Assembly: GCA_023229825.1 (NCBI GenBank)
Contig: JALNYN010000007.1
Span: 1-64,000, forward strand
DNA length: 64,000 bases
From: Minisyncoccota bacterium
GTDB lineage: Bacteria; Patescibacteriota; Minisyncoccia; Phycocordibacterales; CAIJYI01
Direction of reading: 5' to 3'
The notes below the pieces were generated by a model. The model saw only the letters and a program-made list of their open reading frames with translations. It searched no databases and had not been told where the DNA came from. Position numbers and translations under genes: made by a program. Of the stretch, positions 16,063-24,650 are shown one piece after another. The number at the start of each line of letters is the position of its first letter. Position 1 is the first letter of the stretch.

Positions 16063-16431
16063 TTAAAGAGCGTGGATCTTCTCTTTTACCTCGCCGTAGA
16101 GTCGTTCCGCGTCAGCGGGGTCGAAGTCAGTATTCTGTATTTTCTTTACGCCCATCTCGGCAAGCTTAATGTGCAGAGTCGGTTTTACGCCGTGGCGTTT
16201 CAAACAGGATTCAACGCAGACCAGCGGACAGCCGTCGATCGCTACGATCTTTCTGTCCGGTTCCGTCGCCTTTTTTACCAAAGCGGGAACATCGCCGCCA
16301 ACGCCCGCGATGCATGACATTTCTGCGGTGCCGTCTTTATTCAATTGCAGAGCGAGAAAATTTGCCAGTTGCGCGGCGCTTGAACATCCGGAGCACGAAT
16401 AGACGAGCGGAGTTTCTTTTTTTGCTTTCAT
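16063..16431 (-). CDS. DGC-type Cys-rich putative zinc-binding protein
   Basis: 122 residues. The Cys pattern is that of the DGC family (putative zinc-binding, PF08859): YSCSGCSSAAQLANFLA near the N-terminus, SCIAGVG in the middle, and the diagnostic DGCPLVCVESCLKRHG. Genes of this family are often found near anaerobic respiration and metal genes; their biochemical role is not settled. Here it is divergent from narG, sharing back-to-back promoters, and upstream of narK, so it probably belongs to the nitrate regulon. GAGG lies 5 nt before ATG 16431. Confidence 0.85.
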   Translation of the reverse strand: MKAKKETPLVYSCSGCSSAAQLANFLALQLNKDGTAEMSCIAGVGGDVPALVKKATEPDRKIVAIDGCPLVCVESCLKRHGVKPTLHIKLAEMGVKKIQNTDFDPADAERLYGEVKEKIHAL

Positions 16432-16506
16432 AATAACCTCATTCTATCTTGGAAAAAACAAGAGGGATCGAAAAAATCGAGAATTATTGATCGATCATCC
16501 ATACCT

Positions 16507-16572
16507 AAACTAAACAAAAAAGCTCATGTTGTCAATAGACAGCTTGACAATTTAGGTGAAATCTAACATTGT
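16507..16572. promoter_or_regulatory. divergent nar control region with inverted -35 boxes
   Basis: TTGTCAA (16529..16535) and TTGACAA (16544..16550) form a perfect inverted repeat with an 8-bp spacer. The right half is the plus-strand -35 TTGACA, with CATTGT 17 bp on; the left half is the minus-strand -35 TTGACA, with TAGTTT 17 bp on. One site could therefore control narGHJI and the DGC gene together. Both -10 boxes are poor matches, as expected of activator-dependent promoters. An outer inverted pair ACCTAAA (16503..16509) / TTTAGGT (16551..16557) surrounds it. Confidence 0.5.
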
Positions 16573-16712
16573 AGAAGCATATGTATATTTCGGGAACATG
16601 ACCGTAAAGAAGATGAATGGCAAAGAGCACGATTTGTTGCGAATTTTTTGTTTTGAGATATACCGCTCTTTGACATAATGAAATTGACTGCAAAACAGAA
16701 GGAGAAAAATAG

Positions 16713-19700
16713 ATGAAGAGAACCTTAGATAAACTTTCGCGTTTGTTTGGAAAAACTTCGAACGAACACGAGGTAGTGACAGAAGAAAGCCGTGATTGGG
16801 AAAGACTCTATCGGGATCGGCTCGGCGTTCAAAAGACCGTGCGTTCGACGCACGGGGTAAATTGCACCGGCTCATGCAGCTGGGAAATACAAGTAAAAAA
16901 CGGACTGGTGATCGGAGAAGTTCAAAAAACGGATTATCCTCGGACCAGACCCGGACTTCCGAACCATGAACCGCGCGGCTGCCCTCGAGGTGCCAGCGCA
17001 TCGTGGTATTTATACAGCGCGGCGCGTCTCAAACATCCTCTTGCTCGAGGCGCATTGGTACGGATATGGCGTGAGGCGAGAAAAACGCTTGACCCTGTTT
17101 CCGCATGGGCATCGATCGTTGAGGATCCCGAAAAAACAAAAAGCTATAAGACGAAACGAGGAATGGGCGGTTTTGTTCGTTTGACGTGGGACGAGGCTAT
17201 GGAGATCATCGCCGCGGCCAACATTTACACGATCAAAAAATACGGACCCGACCGGGTGGTCGGATTCTCACCCATACCCGCTATGTCTATGGCAAGCTAC
17301 TCCGGGGGAACGAGATATCTTTCTCTTATCGGCGGCGCGAACCTTTCATTCTATGATTGGTATTGCGATCTGCCTCCGTCTTCGCCTCAAGTCTGGGGCG
17401 AGCAAACGGATGTTCCCGAAAGCGCGGATTGGTACAATTCCAAATACATTTTGGTTTGGGGTTCGAATGTCCCGCAAACGAGAACGCCTGATGCGCACTT
17501 TCTTTCGGAATCTCGATATAACGGCACGAAGTCTGTCGTCGTTTCATCGGATTACAGCGAAGCGGTAAAATTTGCCGATCTCTGGATGCACCCGAAACAA
17601 GGACACGATGCCGCTCTTGCTATGGCAATGGGGCACGTGATCTTAAACGAGTATCACTCAAAAAACCGGAGCTTATATTTTTCCGAATACTGCAAAGCCT
17701 ATACCGACATGCCGCTGCTCGTGGCGCTCGAAGAGAAAGACGGAACCTTTCAAGCCGGAAGATTCCTTCGCGCTTCAGACTTCGATCAAACCATGAAAGA
17801 AGAGAAGAGCGAGTGGAAAACGGTACTTATAAATGAACGTACCGGAAATATTGCCGTTCCGAACGGAAGCATCGGTTTTCGCTGGGACGAAAGTGGAAAG
17901 TGGAATCTTCTTTCTGAAGAGATCACGCCGCGCCTTTCGCTTCTCGGAACAGAGGACGAGACCGTGAAGGTTTCCATGCCTTATTTCGGAGGCGACGAGA
18001 GCGAGAATATTCTCTTGCGCAGCGTTCCGGTAAAGAAATTTTTCTTAAATGGAAAAGAAGTGCTTGCCGCAACGGTGTACGATCTGCTTTTGGCCAATTA
18101 CGGCGTGAGCAGAGATCCCGATGTCACAGAAGAGAGTTATAACGAAGTCGCACCGTATACGCCTGCATGGGCTGAAAAACATTGCGGCGTAAGCAAAGAG
18201 CTCATCATAAAAGTCGCGCGCGAATTCGCTGAAAACGCGGATAAAACGCTCGGCAGATCGATGATCATTCTCGGTGCGGCTATCAACCACTGGTACCATT
18301 CCGATATGACCTATCGCGGCATTATGAATATGCTCATGATGTGCGGATGCGTCGGACAATCCGGAGGCGGATGGGCTCACTATGTGGGACAGGAAAAACT
18401 CCGACCTCAAACCGGCTGGGCGCCGCTTGCGTTTGCGACCGACTGGTCGCGTCCTCCGCGGCAGATGAACGGAACTTCATTTTTTTACACACACTCAGAT
18501 CAGTGGCGTTTTGAAAAACTGAAAGTTTCGGAAATTTTGTCGCCGCTCGCGGATACATCGCTGGGCAATAGTCATTTGTATGACTGGAACACCCGTGCTA
18601 TTCGCATGGGATGGCTGCCGACACTGCCGGCTTTGGACGTAAATTCGCTTGAAATTGCAAAGAAGGCGGATAGGGCGGGAATATCTCCGTCCGAATACGT
18701 GGTATCCGGACTGAAGGATGGTACGATCCGATTCGCATGCGAAGACCCTGACAAAGAGGAAAATTATCCTCGCAACCTGTTTCTTTGGCGTTCAAATCTT
18801 TTGGGATCGAGCGGCAAAGGACATGAATATCTTTTGAAATATTTGCTGGGAACGCAATCCGCGGTCTTGGGCAACGAATCGAAAGATATGAAACCGACCG
18901 ACTCCGAATGGAGAGAGGATCCCCCTGAGGGAAAACTCGACCTGTTCGTTGTTTTGGACTTCCGAAAATCAACATCCGTTCTGTATGCCGACATCGCGCT
19001 TCCTTCCGCCACGTGGTATGAAAAAGATGATATGAACACATCGGATATGCATCCGTTCATTCATCCGCTGCAAGCCGCCGTAGATCCTCTTTTTGAATCG
19101 AAAACGGACTGGGAAATTTTCCGGAGCGTCGCGAAGAAATTTGCGGAACTCACGGAAGGAAATCTCGGAGTGGAAAAAGACGTGGTGCTTACTCCGCTGC
19201 TTCATGATTCTCCGGGGGAACTCGGACAGCCGTTCGGCGAAGTGAAGGATTGGAAAAAAGGAGAGTGTGAACCGGTTCCCGGAAAAACGATGCCGAACAT
19301 TACCGTGGTCGAAAGAGACTATCCGAACACGTACAAGAAATTTACGTCGGTCGGTCCGCTTCTGTCGAAACTTGGTAACGGAGGAAAAGGAATTTCGTGG
19401 AATACGGAAAAAGAAGTCGATGGTCTTAAAGCCATAAACGGCTGTGTGGAAGAAGAAGGCGTTTCAAAAGGAATGCCGAAGATCGAAAGCGCAGTGCAAG
19501 CGTGCGAAATGATCCTCGAGTTCGCTCCGGAAACGAACGGTGCGGTCGCGGTGAGATCATGGGAAGCGCTTGAAAAGATAACCGGTCTTTCTCTCGCCGA
19601 CCTCGCCAAACCGAGAGAGGCGGACAAGATACGGTTCAAAGATATCGTTGTTCAGCCGAGGAAGATCATTTCTTCTCCGATCTGGAGCGGTATCGAATCT

Positions 19701-20351
19701 GAGGAAGTATGTTATACCGCTTTCTGGACCAACGTCCACAAACGGATACCATGGCGTACGCTCACGGGTCGCCAGCAATTCTATCAAGATCACGCATGGA
19801 TGATCGCGTTCGGTGAAGGTTTCGCGGTATACAAACCGCCGATCGACACGAAAACGATCGAGTCTGTGCTGGGATTTTCCAAGAATGGAAATAAAGAAAT
19901 AGTTTTGAATTGGATCACCCCGCATCAAAAATGGGGAATTCACTCGAACTTTTCCGATAACCTGAGAATGCTGACGCTCTCGCGCGGAGGTCCGAATGCA
20001 TGGATTTCCGAAGATGATGCAAAAGAGGCGGGTATCGTCGATAACGATTGGATCGAGATATGGAATGAAAACGGTACGCTCGCGGTTCGCGCGGTTTTAA
20101 GCCAGCGCGTTCCTCGGGGAATGATCCTTATGTATCACGCTCAGGAAAAGAACGTGAATATGCCGCAAGCGGAGATGAGCGGAAAACGAGGAGGGATACA
20201 CAACAGCGTCACTCGCACGGTCGTGAAGCCGACGCACATGATCGGCGGCTACGCGCAGCTTTCTTACGGTTTCAATTATTACGGAACCGTCGGATCGAAT
20301 CGCGATGAGTTCGTCATCGTGCGCAAAATGAAACAAGACGTAAAATGGTAA
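16713..20351 (+). CDS. narG: respiratory nitrate reductase alpha subunit
   Basis: 1212 residues (E. coli NarG 1247). This is the Mo-bis-MGD catalytic subunit reducing nitrate to nitrite on the cytoplasmic side of the membrane. The FS0 [4Fe-4S] ligands are visible as H47, C51, C55 and C90 (THGVNCTGSC ... RGCPRG). The Mo-coordinating Asp lies in FYDWYCDLPPSSP (D219). Long stretches match E. coli-type NarG, such as YGPDRVVGFSPIPAMSM and WGEQTDVPESADWYN. AGAAGGAG precedes the ATG. It is the first gene of narGHJI. Maturation needs NarJ and molybdenum cofactor genes, which are not in the window. Confidence 0.98.
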   Translation: MKRTLDKLSRLFGKTSNEHEVVTEESRDWERLYRDRLGVQKTVRSTHGVNCTGSCSWEIQVKNGLVIGEVQKTDYPRTRPGLPNHEPRGCPRGASASWYLYSAARLKHPLARGALVRIWREARKTLDPVSAWASIVEDPEKTKSYKTKRGMGGFVRLTWDEAMEIIAAANIYTIKKYGPDRVVGFSPIPAMSMASYSGGTRYLSLIGGANLSFYDWYCDLPPSSPQVWGEQTDVPESADWYNSKYILVWGSNVPQTRTPDAHFLSESRYNGTKSVVVSSDYSEAVKFADLWMHPKQGHDAALAMAMGHVILNEYHSKNRSLYFSEYCKAYTDMPLLVALEEKDGTFQAGRFLRASDFDQTMKEEKSEWKTVLINERTGNIAVPNGSIGFRWDESGKWNLLSEEITPRLSLLGTEDETVKVSMPYFGGDESENILLRSVPVKKFFLNGKEVLAATVYDLLLANYGVSRDPDVTEESYNEVAPYTPAWAEKHCGVSKELIIKVAREFAENADKTLGRSMIILGAAINHWYHSDMTYRGIMNMLMMCGCVGQSGGGWAHYVGQEKLRPQTGWAPLAFATDWSRPPRQMNGTSFFYTHSDQWRFEKLKVSEILSPLADTSLGNSHLYDWNTRAIRMGWLPTLPALDVNSLEIAKKADRAGISPSEYVVSGLKDGTIRFACEDPDKEENYPRNLFLWRSNLLGSSGKGHEYLLKYLLGTQSAVLGNESKDMKPTDSEWREDPPEGKLDLFVVLDFRKSTSVLYADIALPSATWYEKDDMNTSDMHPFIHPLQAAVDPLFESKTDWEIFRSVAKKFAELTEGNLGVEKDVVLTPLLHDSPGELGQPFGEVKDWKKGECEPVPGKTMPNITVVERDYPNTYKKFTSVGPLLSKLGNGGKGISWNTEKEVDGLKAINGCVEEEGVSKGMPKIESAVQACEMILEFAPETNGAVAVRSWEALEKITGLSLADLAKPREADKIRFKDIVVQPRKIISSPIWSGIESEEVCYTAFWTNVHKRIPWRTLTGRQQFYQDHAWMIAFGEGFAVYKPPIDTKTIESVLGFSKNGNKEIVLNWITPHQKWGIHSNFSDNLRMLTLSRGGPNAWISEDDAKEAGIVDNDWIEIWNENGTLAVRAVLSQRVPRGMILMYHAQEKNVNMPQAEMSGKRGGIHNSVTRTVVKPTHMIGGYAQLSYGFNYYGTVGSNRDEFVIVRKMKQDVKW

Positions 20352-20406
20352 AACAAATCGCGTCCGGCGGCAGCGTCGGACGCCACTCTGAACAAAGGAG
20401 GCAACT

Positions 20407-21936
20407 ATGAAGATCAGAGCGCAAATTGCCATGGTTTTGAATCTCGACAAATGCATCGGCTGCCACACCTGTTCCGTCGTCTGCAAGAATTTGTGGACAT
20501 CGCGGAAAGGCGCCGAGTACCAATGGTGGAACAATGTCGAAACGAAACCGGGCACGGGATTTCCCACGAATTGGGAAGACCAAGAAAAATTTCAAGGAGG
20601 ATGGGTTCTCAACAAAGCGGGAAAACTGGAATTGAAACAAGGCGCGAAACTTAAACTTCTCGCCAATATCTTTGATAATCCGAATATGCCAAGCCTGGCG
20701 GAGGACTATTATGATCCGTTCACTTTCGATTATGATTATTTGGAAACTGCTCCGGAAGGTCTCACGACCCCGCCGACGGCGAAACCGCGGTCGGTAGTCA
20801 CGGGCGAACCGATGAAAAAGATCGAAAAAGGTCCGAACTGGGAAGATGATCTCGGAGGAGAATTTGAAAAACGAGGAAAAGATAAAAACTTTGAAGGTAT
20901 TCAAAAAGAGATGCATTCTTTATTTGAAACCACCTTCATGGCGTATCTGCCTCGGCTTTGCGAACATTGTCTTAATCCCTCGTGCGTCGCTTCGTGCCCA
21001 ACGGGTTCGATCTACAAACGCGCGGAAGACGGCATTGTTCTCATCGATCAGGACAAATGCCGAGGCTGGCGCATGTGCGTTTCGGGGTGTCCTTATAAAA
21101 AGATATTCTTTAACTGGGATACGAAAAAATCCGAAAAGTGCGTTTTCTGTTTTCCTCGGATCGAGGCGGGTCTTCCGACCTTGTGTTCGGAATCCTGCGT
21201 AGGACGTATTCGATATCTTGGCGTTATTCTTTATGATGCCGATCGTATCGAAGAAGCCGCCAGCGCCGCGAACGAGCAAGACCTGTACGAAGAACAGCTG
21301 AAAATATTCCTTGATCCGCACGATGGCAACATTGCGCGCATTGCGGAAGAACAAGGCATTCCTCCGTCTTGGATCGAAGCGGCGAGAAGATCGCCCGTCT
21401 ATAAAATGGCGGTCGAGTGGAAGATCGCGTTTCCTCTCCACCCCGAGTGGAGAACGATGCCCATGGTATGGTATGTACCGCCGCTTTCTCCGATCACGTC
21501 GGCCGCGGAAAATGGGCTTATCGCAAAAAAAGGATTTTTCCCCGATATAGAATCGCTTCGAATTCCGGTGAGATATCTCGCCAATCTGTTAACGGCGGGA
21601 AGTGAGGCTCCTATTGTGCTGGCGTTGAAACGTTTGATCGCGATGCGGGAATACCGGCGCGAAAAAACGCTGAACAGCGAAGAAAAGAGCGAATTTTTGC
21701 GGGAGGCCGGACTGACGGAAAAGCAAGCCGAAGAAATGTACCGATATCTCGGTATCGCAGACTATGAAGATCGGTTCGTCATTCCGACGAGCCATAAAGA
21801 ATATGCTCTGAATGCTTTTGATGAAAAGGGCGCGTGCGGGTTCACTTCCGGAAACGGTTGTGCGCACGGCGAAACTCCTTCATTGGAAGACCTTTCGGTC
21901 CGCTTGGGTCATCGAAAGAAAAAAATGGAGATATGA
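20407..21936 (+). CDS. narH: respiratory nitrate reductase beta subunit
   Basis: 509 residues (E. coli 512). This is the electron-transfer subunit linking NarI haems to NarG, with four Fe-S clusters. The first Cys cluster is C16, C19, C22 and C26 (CIGCHTCSVVCK). Later groups are CEHCLNPSCVASCP, CRGWRMCVSGCPYKK, where Trp replaces one Cys as in the known [3Fe-4S] site, and KCVFCFPRIEAG with a following CSESCVGR. AAAGGAGG lies just upstream of ATG 20407. Separated from narG by 55 bp and followed 1 bp later by narJ. Confidence 0.98.
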   Translation: MKIRAQIAMVLNLDKCIGCHTCSVVCKNLWTSRKGAEYQWWNNVETKPGTGFPTNWEDQEKFQGGWVLNKAGKLELKQGAKLKLLANIFDNPNMPSLAEDYYDPFTFDYDYLETAPEGLTTPPTAKPRSVVTGEPMKKIEKGPNWEDDLGGEFEKRGKDKNFEGIQKEMHSLFETTFMAYLPRLCEHCLNPSCVASCPTGSIYKRAEDGIVLIDQDKCRGWRMCVSGCPYKKIFFNWDTKKSEKCVFCFPRIEAGLPTLCSESCVGRIRYLGVILYDADRIEEAASAANEQDLYEEQLKIFLDPHDGNIARIAEEQGIPPSWIEAARRSPVYKMAVEWKIAFPLHPEWRTMPMVWYVPPLSPITSAAENGLIAKKGFFPDIESLRIPVRYLANLLTAGSEAPIVLALKRLIAMREYRREKTLNSEEKSEFLREAGLTEKQAEEMYRYLGIADYEDRFVIPTSHKEYALNAFDEKGACGFTSGNGCAHGETPSLEDLSVRLGHRKKKMEI

Positions 21937-21937
21937 A

Positions 21938-22468
21938 ATGAAAACTTATCTTATTCTCTCGCTTCTTCTCGAATATCCGAGCGCGGAATGCGTCGAAAAC
22001 ATCGGAGGTCTTGAAGATATCCTCCACGAAGAAGCTGATGAAAACAAAGGGGCGGCGGAAGTGCTTGCCCCGCTCTTTGAGAAATTAAAGGCGGAACCTT
22101 TGCTTTCTCTTGAAATGCATTACACTGATACTTTTGAACAGGGAAGAGGCAATTCGCTTTTTCTCTATGAACATCTGTACGGCGAGGATGCCGCGCGAGG
22201 ACTGGCGCTTTCCGATCTTCTGGAGAAGTACGCTTCGCACGATTTCGTCGCGCAAAGCGGAGAGCTGCCGGATTTTGTTCCGGACGTCTTGGAATATCTT
22301 TCCGTTCTTTCAAAAGAAGAAGCGGAAGAAATTCTGGGAAGGACGATACACTTGTTTGCCGTTATAAAGAATAATCTCATGAAGAGGGAAAGCGCATACG
22401 CAGCAGTATTTGAAGTACTGGAGAGTATGTCGCCGATCGCTCCGCAACCACTGGAGGCCTTGCTATGA
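21938..22468 (+). CDS. narJ: nitrate reductase assembly chaperone
   Basis: 176 residues from ATG 21938, one base after the narH stop. NarJ inserts molybdenum cofactor into NarG and then leaves the complex. Recognisable features are the N-terminal LILSLLLEYPSAE, the MHYTDTFEQGRGNSLFLYEHLYGED segment typical of the TorD/NarJ family, and LPDFVPDVLEYLSVL. It is clearly shorter than E. coli NarJ (236), lacking most of the C-terminal tail. Its TGA overlaps the narI ATG (ATGA), which suggests translational coupling. Confidence 0.93.
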   Translation: MKTYLILSLLLEYPSAECVENIGGLEDILHEEADENKGAAEVLAPLFEKLKAEPLLSLEMHYTDTFEQGRGNSLFLYEHLYGEDAARGLALSDLLEKYASHDFVAQSGELPDFVPDVLEYLSVLSKEEAEEILGRTIHLFAVIKNNLMKRESAYAAVFEVLESMSPIAPQPLEALL

Positions 22469-23157
22469 ATTATTTTCTTTTCGGCATTTATCCGTATATC
22501 GCACTCGCCATCTGCATCGTGGGATGCCGGTATCGCTACCGTCATTATCCTGAAAGCTGGAAGGCGAGTTCAGATATGTTTCTCGAAACCGACCGGCTGC
22601 ATCGGCTCAGCTTAAGGATCCTCCATTGGGGCATTTTCTTGCTCCTCGGCGGACACGTAGTCGGACTGTTAACTCCGCATGAGATATACGAGCCCTTTAT
22701 TTCCATCGCTCACAAGCAAATGCTGGCGATGGTCGGAGGAGGCGTATTTGGAGGAATGGTTCTCGTAGGCCTTTCGCTTTTGCTTTTTCGAAGAATATAT
22801 TTTCTGAGAGTTCGCAGAACGAGCGTGCCGATGGATTATGTAGTTCTCGTTTCGCTTTTACTAAGCGTTATGACAGGACTCGCAACCATTCCCGTTTCAG
22901 CCGGTCATCCTCATGGAGACGTTATGATCGCACTCTCAAGCTGGGCGCAGAATATAGTCACCTTTCAGCCGGGCGCTGCCGATCTGGTCGCCGGTGTTCC
23001 GTTGATCTACAAGATCCATATCTTTATTGGAATGACAACGCTCTTTACGCTTTTGCCGTTCGGACGGCTGATACATGCAATAAGCGGTGTTGCCGCCATT
23101 GCGGTCTATCCGTTCCGTCCTTGGCAGGTCGTTCGTCTCTTGAGGTGGCGAAAATAG
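22465..23157 (+). CDS. narI: respiratory nitrate reductase gamma subunit (cytochrome b)
   Basis: 230 residues with five membrane helices. It oxidises quinol outside and passes electrons through two b-type haems to NarH. The likely haem ligands are H54 and H64 (LHWGIFLLLGGH) in helix 2 and H185 and H204 (YKIHIFIGM ... RLIH) in the last helix, the arrangement known for NarI. The C-terminus LLRWRK is cytoplasmic. It overlaps narJ by 4 bp. A quinol donor is implied, although no quinone genes are in the window. Confidence 0.96.
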   Translation: MNYFLFGIYPYIALAICIVGCRYRYRHYPESWKASSDMFLETDRLHRLSLRILHWGIFLLLGGHVVGLLTPHEIYEPFISIAHKQMLAMVGGGVFGGMVLVGLSLLLFRRIYFLRVRRTSVPMDYVVLVSLLLSVMTGLATIPVSAGHPHGDVMIALSSWAQNIVTFQPGAADLVAGVPLIYKIHIFIGMTTLFTLLPFGRLIHAISGVAAIAVYPFRPWQVVRLLRWRK

Positions 23158-23187
23158 CCAAACAGTATAATTGTTCTTTTAACTTAT

Positions 23188-23219
23188 CCCCGCTCCGACA
23201 TTCGTCGGAGCGGTTTTTT
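23188..23219 (+). terminator. terminator of narGHJI
   Basis: GCTCCGAC / GTCGGAGC with a short loop, followed by GGTTTTTTA, starting about 35 bp after the narI stop. Confidence 0.85.
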
Positions 23220-23229
23220 ATGTCCGAAT

Positions 23230-24417
23230 TTATCTCTTTTTCACGGTAAACACGAATTGATATGCGGACGGTTCGATCTTTACTCCGGCAACGGCGGCGG
23301 GCAATACTTCGATGAGCGTGACCTCTTCCGCTTCGGTCGTGATCATTTTTCCGAGCGCAAACTCTTGCAGCGCTGTTCCGAGCCCGCTTATCATGAGAGC
23401 TTTCATGCGGACGGTACCCGCCTGAATGCATTGTACGTTCGCCGGGCATCGGCTGTCTTCGAGCAGTTCTCTCGGGGCGATCGAAACATCCGACGCGGTT
23501 TTTTTCTCACCGATACTTACCATTACGGTTTCTTTTTGGGAAGCTTTCGCCGCAGCCAGAAAATTTACGCTTTTGAGAATACTCTCCTGCACCGCATCTT
23601 TTTCGGTTCGGTTCGTAAAGACAAAAGTGTATCGCGTGCCGTTCTTGGTGGTTTGATAAGCGACGAACGGGGGATCCATAGAGAGAGAAATATCCCATCG
23701 GACGGAACCGACCTCGTCCGATTCCTGAAAGATCGAGCCTTTAAAGTATTTTGGAATTCCCGGCCGGATCGGCTGGATCATGAAAGTAAATTCCGTTCCG
23801 ATGCTTCGAAATGAAACTTCAATACCGGTCGGCATGGTTCTTATTTCCGGGGGAAAATTCGAACCGGCGCTCGCGGGATATTTAAACGAAACTCCTTTTT
23901 CGTCGTTCGTATAGATCGCCCAGTTTTTTATTATTTCCGGATCGGATGCCGGATCAGGGGCGGGGCACACGACATTATCGACGAACCATCCGTCTGCGGT
24001 TTTTTTGACATATGCGCGAACATCGAGACTTTGATCGCCGAAAGATTCTTTTACCGTAACTATGGATGATCGCTCGTCGACAGCTTTGACATCGCCCATC
24101 AAAATACTCTCGGGAAGGTTTTGCGCACAGACGATCGGATCGGCTCCGAGTTTGGCGATGCCCGCGGCGGCAATATTCTTTTCAAGATCGACTGTCGAAA
24201 CTCCGGTATGGCTTTGGCAGTATTCGGAAACTTTCTCTTTTGCCTCGCGCGGAGGATCTTTCACGCAATTCTGATAATTATTATAAAATGCAAGTACCGC
24301 TGTTTTAGGGTCTTCTGTCGGTGCGGTATTATTCGGCGAGAAATAAAAAAAATACAGAACCGATCCGACCGCCGCCAGCACGGCCGCAAAAATTATTTTT
24401 TTTGTGTAGGTATTCAT
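23230..24417 (-). CDS. exported/membrane-anchored protein, two-domain, function unknown
   Basis: 395 residues from ATG 24417 (MNTYTKK). A signal anchor at residues 7-24 (IIFAAVLAAVGSVLYFFYF) leads to an exported domain with TAVLAFYNNYQNCVKDPP resembling DUF3828-type lipoprotein domains, a central beta-rich domain with FKYPASAG, and a C-terminal domain with DSRCPANVQCIQAG, a motif seen in small secreted beta domains. Assignments are weak. TATAGT lies 6 nt before this ATG, so the message may be leaderless. Convergent with narI. Confidence 0.7.
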   Translation of the reverse strand: MNTYTKKIIFAAVLAAVGSVLYFFYFSPNNTAPTEDPKTAVLAFYNNYQNCVKDPPREAKEKVSEYCQSHTGVSTVDLEKNIAAAGIAKLGADPIVCAQNLPESILMGDVKAVDERSSIVTVKESFGDQSLDVRAYVKKTADGWFVDNVVCPAPDPASDPEIIKNWAIYTNDEKGVSFKYPASAGSNFPPEIRTMPTGIEVSFRSIGTEFTFMIQPIRPGIPKYFKGSIFQESDEVGSVRWDISLSMDPPFVAYQTTKNGTRYTFVFTNRTEKDAVQESILKSVNFLAAAKASQKETVMVSIGEKKTASDVSIAPRELLEDSRCPANVQCIQAGTVRMKALMISGLGTALQEFALGKMITTEAEEVTLIEVLPAAVAGVKIEPSAYQFVFTVKKR

Positions 24418-24462
24418 GGAAATACTATACCACATTCGATCTACCGCACAAAAAGTTTTTGC

Positions 24463-24586
24463 CGCCGGACGGGGGTTGTACCCCCGTTCGAAACGTTTGA
24501 ACTGACAGATAAGCTTTTGTTTTTCGCACCCAACTTTTAGCAGACATCACAAACGTCATGAACGGGAGTGCAACTCCCGTCCGGCG
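24463..24586. repeat. inverted pair of hairpins with compensatory change
   Basis: Two arms of about 37 nt (24463..24499 and 24550..24586) are inverted copies of each other, and each contains its own palindrome: ACGGGGG-TTG-TACCCCCGT in the left and, read on the minus strand, ACGGGAG-TTG-CACTCCCGT in the right. A G-to-A change in one half is matched by C-to-T in the other half, so the stem is kept. No ORF within. It sits upstream of the 23230..24417 gene. Confidence 0.7.
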
Positions 24587-24607
24587 GACGACGTACGGAA
24601 TGTGAGT

Positions 24608-24641
24608 AAAAAAGAAGACCTTTAAAAAAGGTCTTCTTTAT
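24608..24641 (-). terminator. terminator of the 24651..25145 gene
   Basis: On the minus strand, AAGAAGACC / GGTCTTCTT stem with an AT loop and a T6 run, 10 bp after the stop. Confidence 0.9.
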
Positions 24642-24650
24642 AAACTAAGT

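Noticed and set aside
16487..16497. FNR box upstream of narG (TTGATCGATCA)
   Set aside because: Half-sites are 2 bp apart instead of 4 and the right half is incomplete.
16713..20351. Nitrite oxidoreductase (NXR) instead of nitrate reductase
   Set aside because: The sequence follows E. coli-type NarG closely and narJ and narI are present in standard order; a phylogeny would be needed to exclude the related Nitrobacter-type NXR fully.
20314..20916. Long minus-strand open frame within narH
   Set aside because: Entirely antisense to a well-identified gene and without its own ribosome-binding site; several similar shadows lie in narG and the giant genes.
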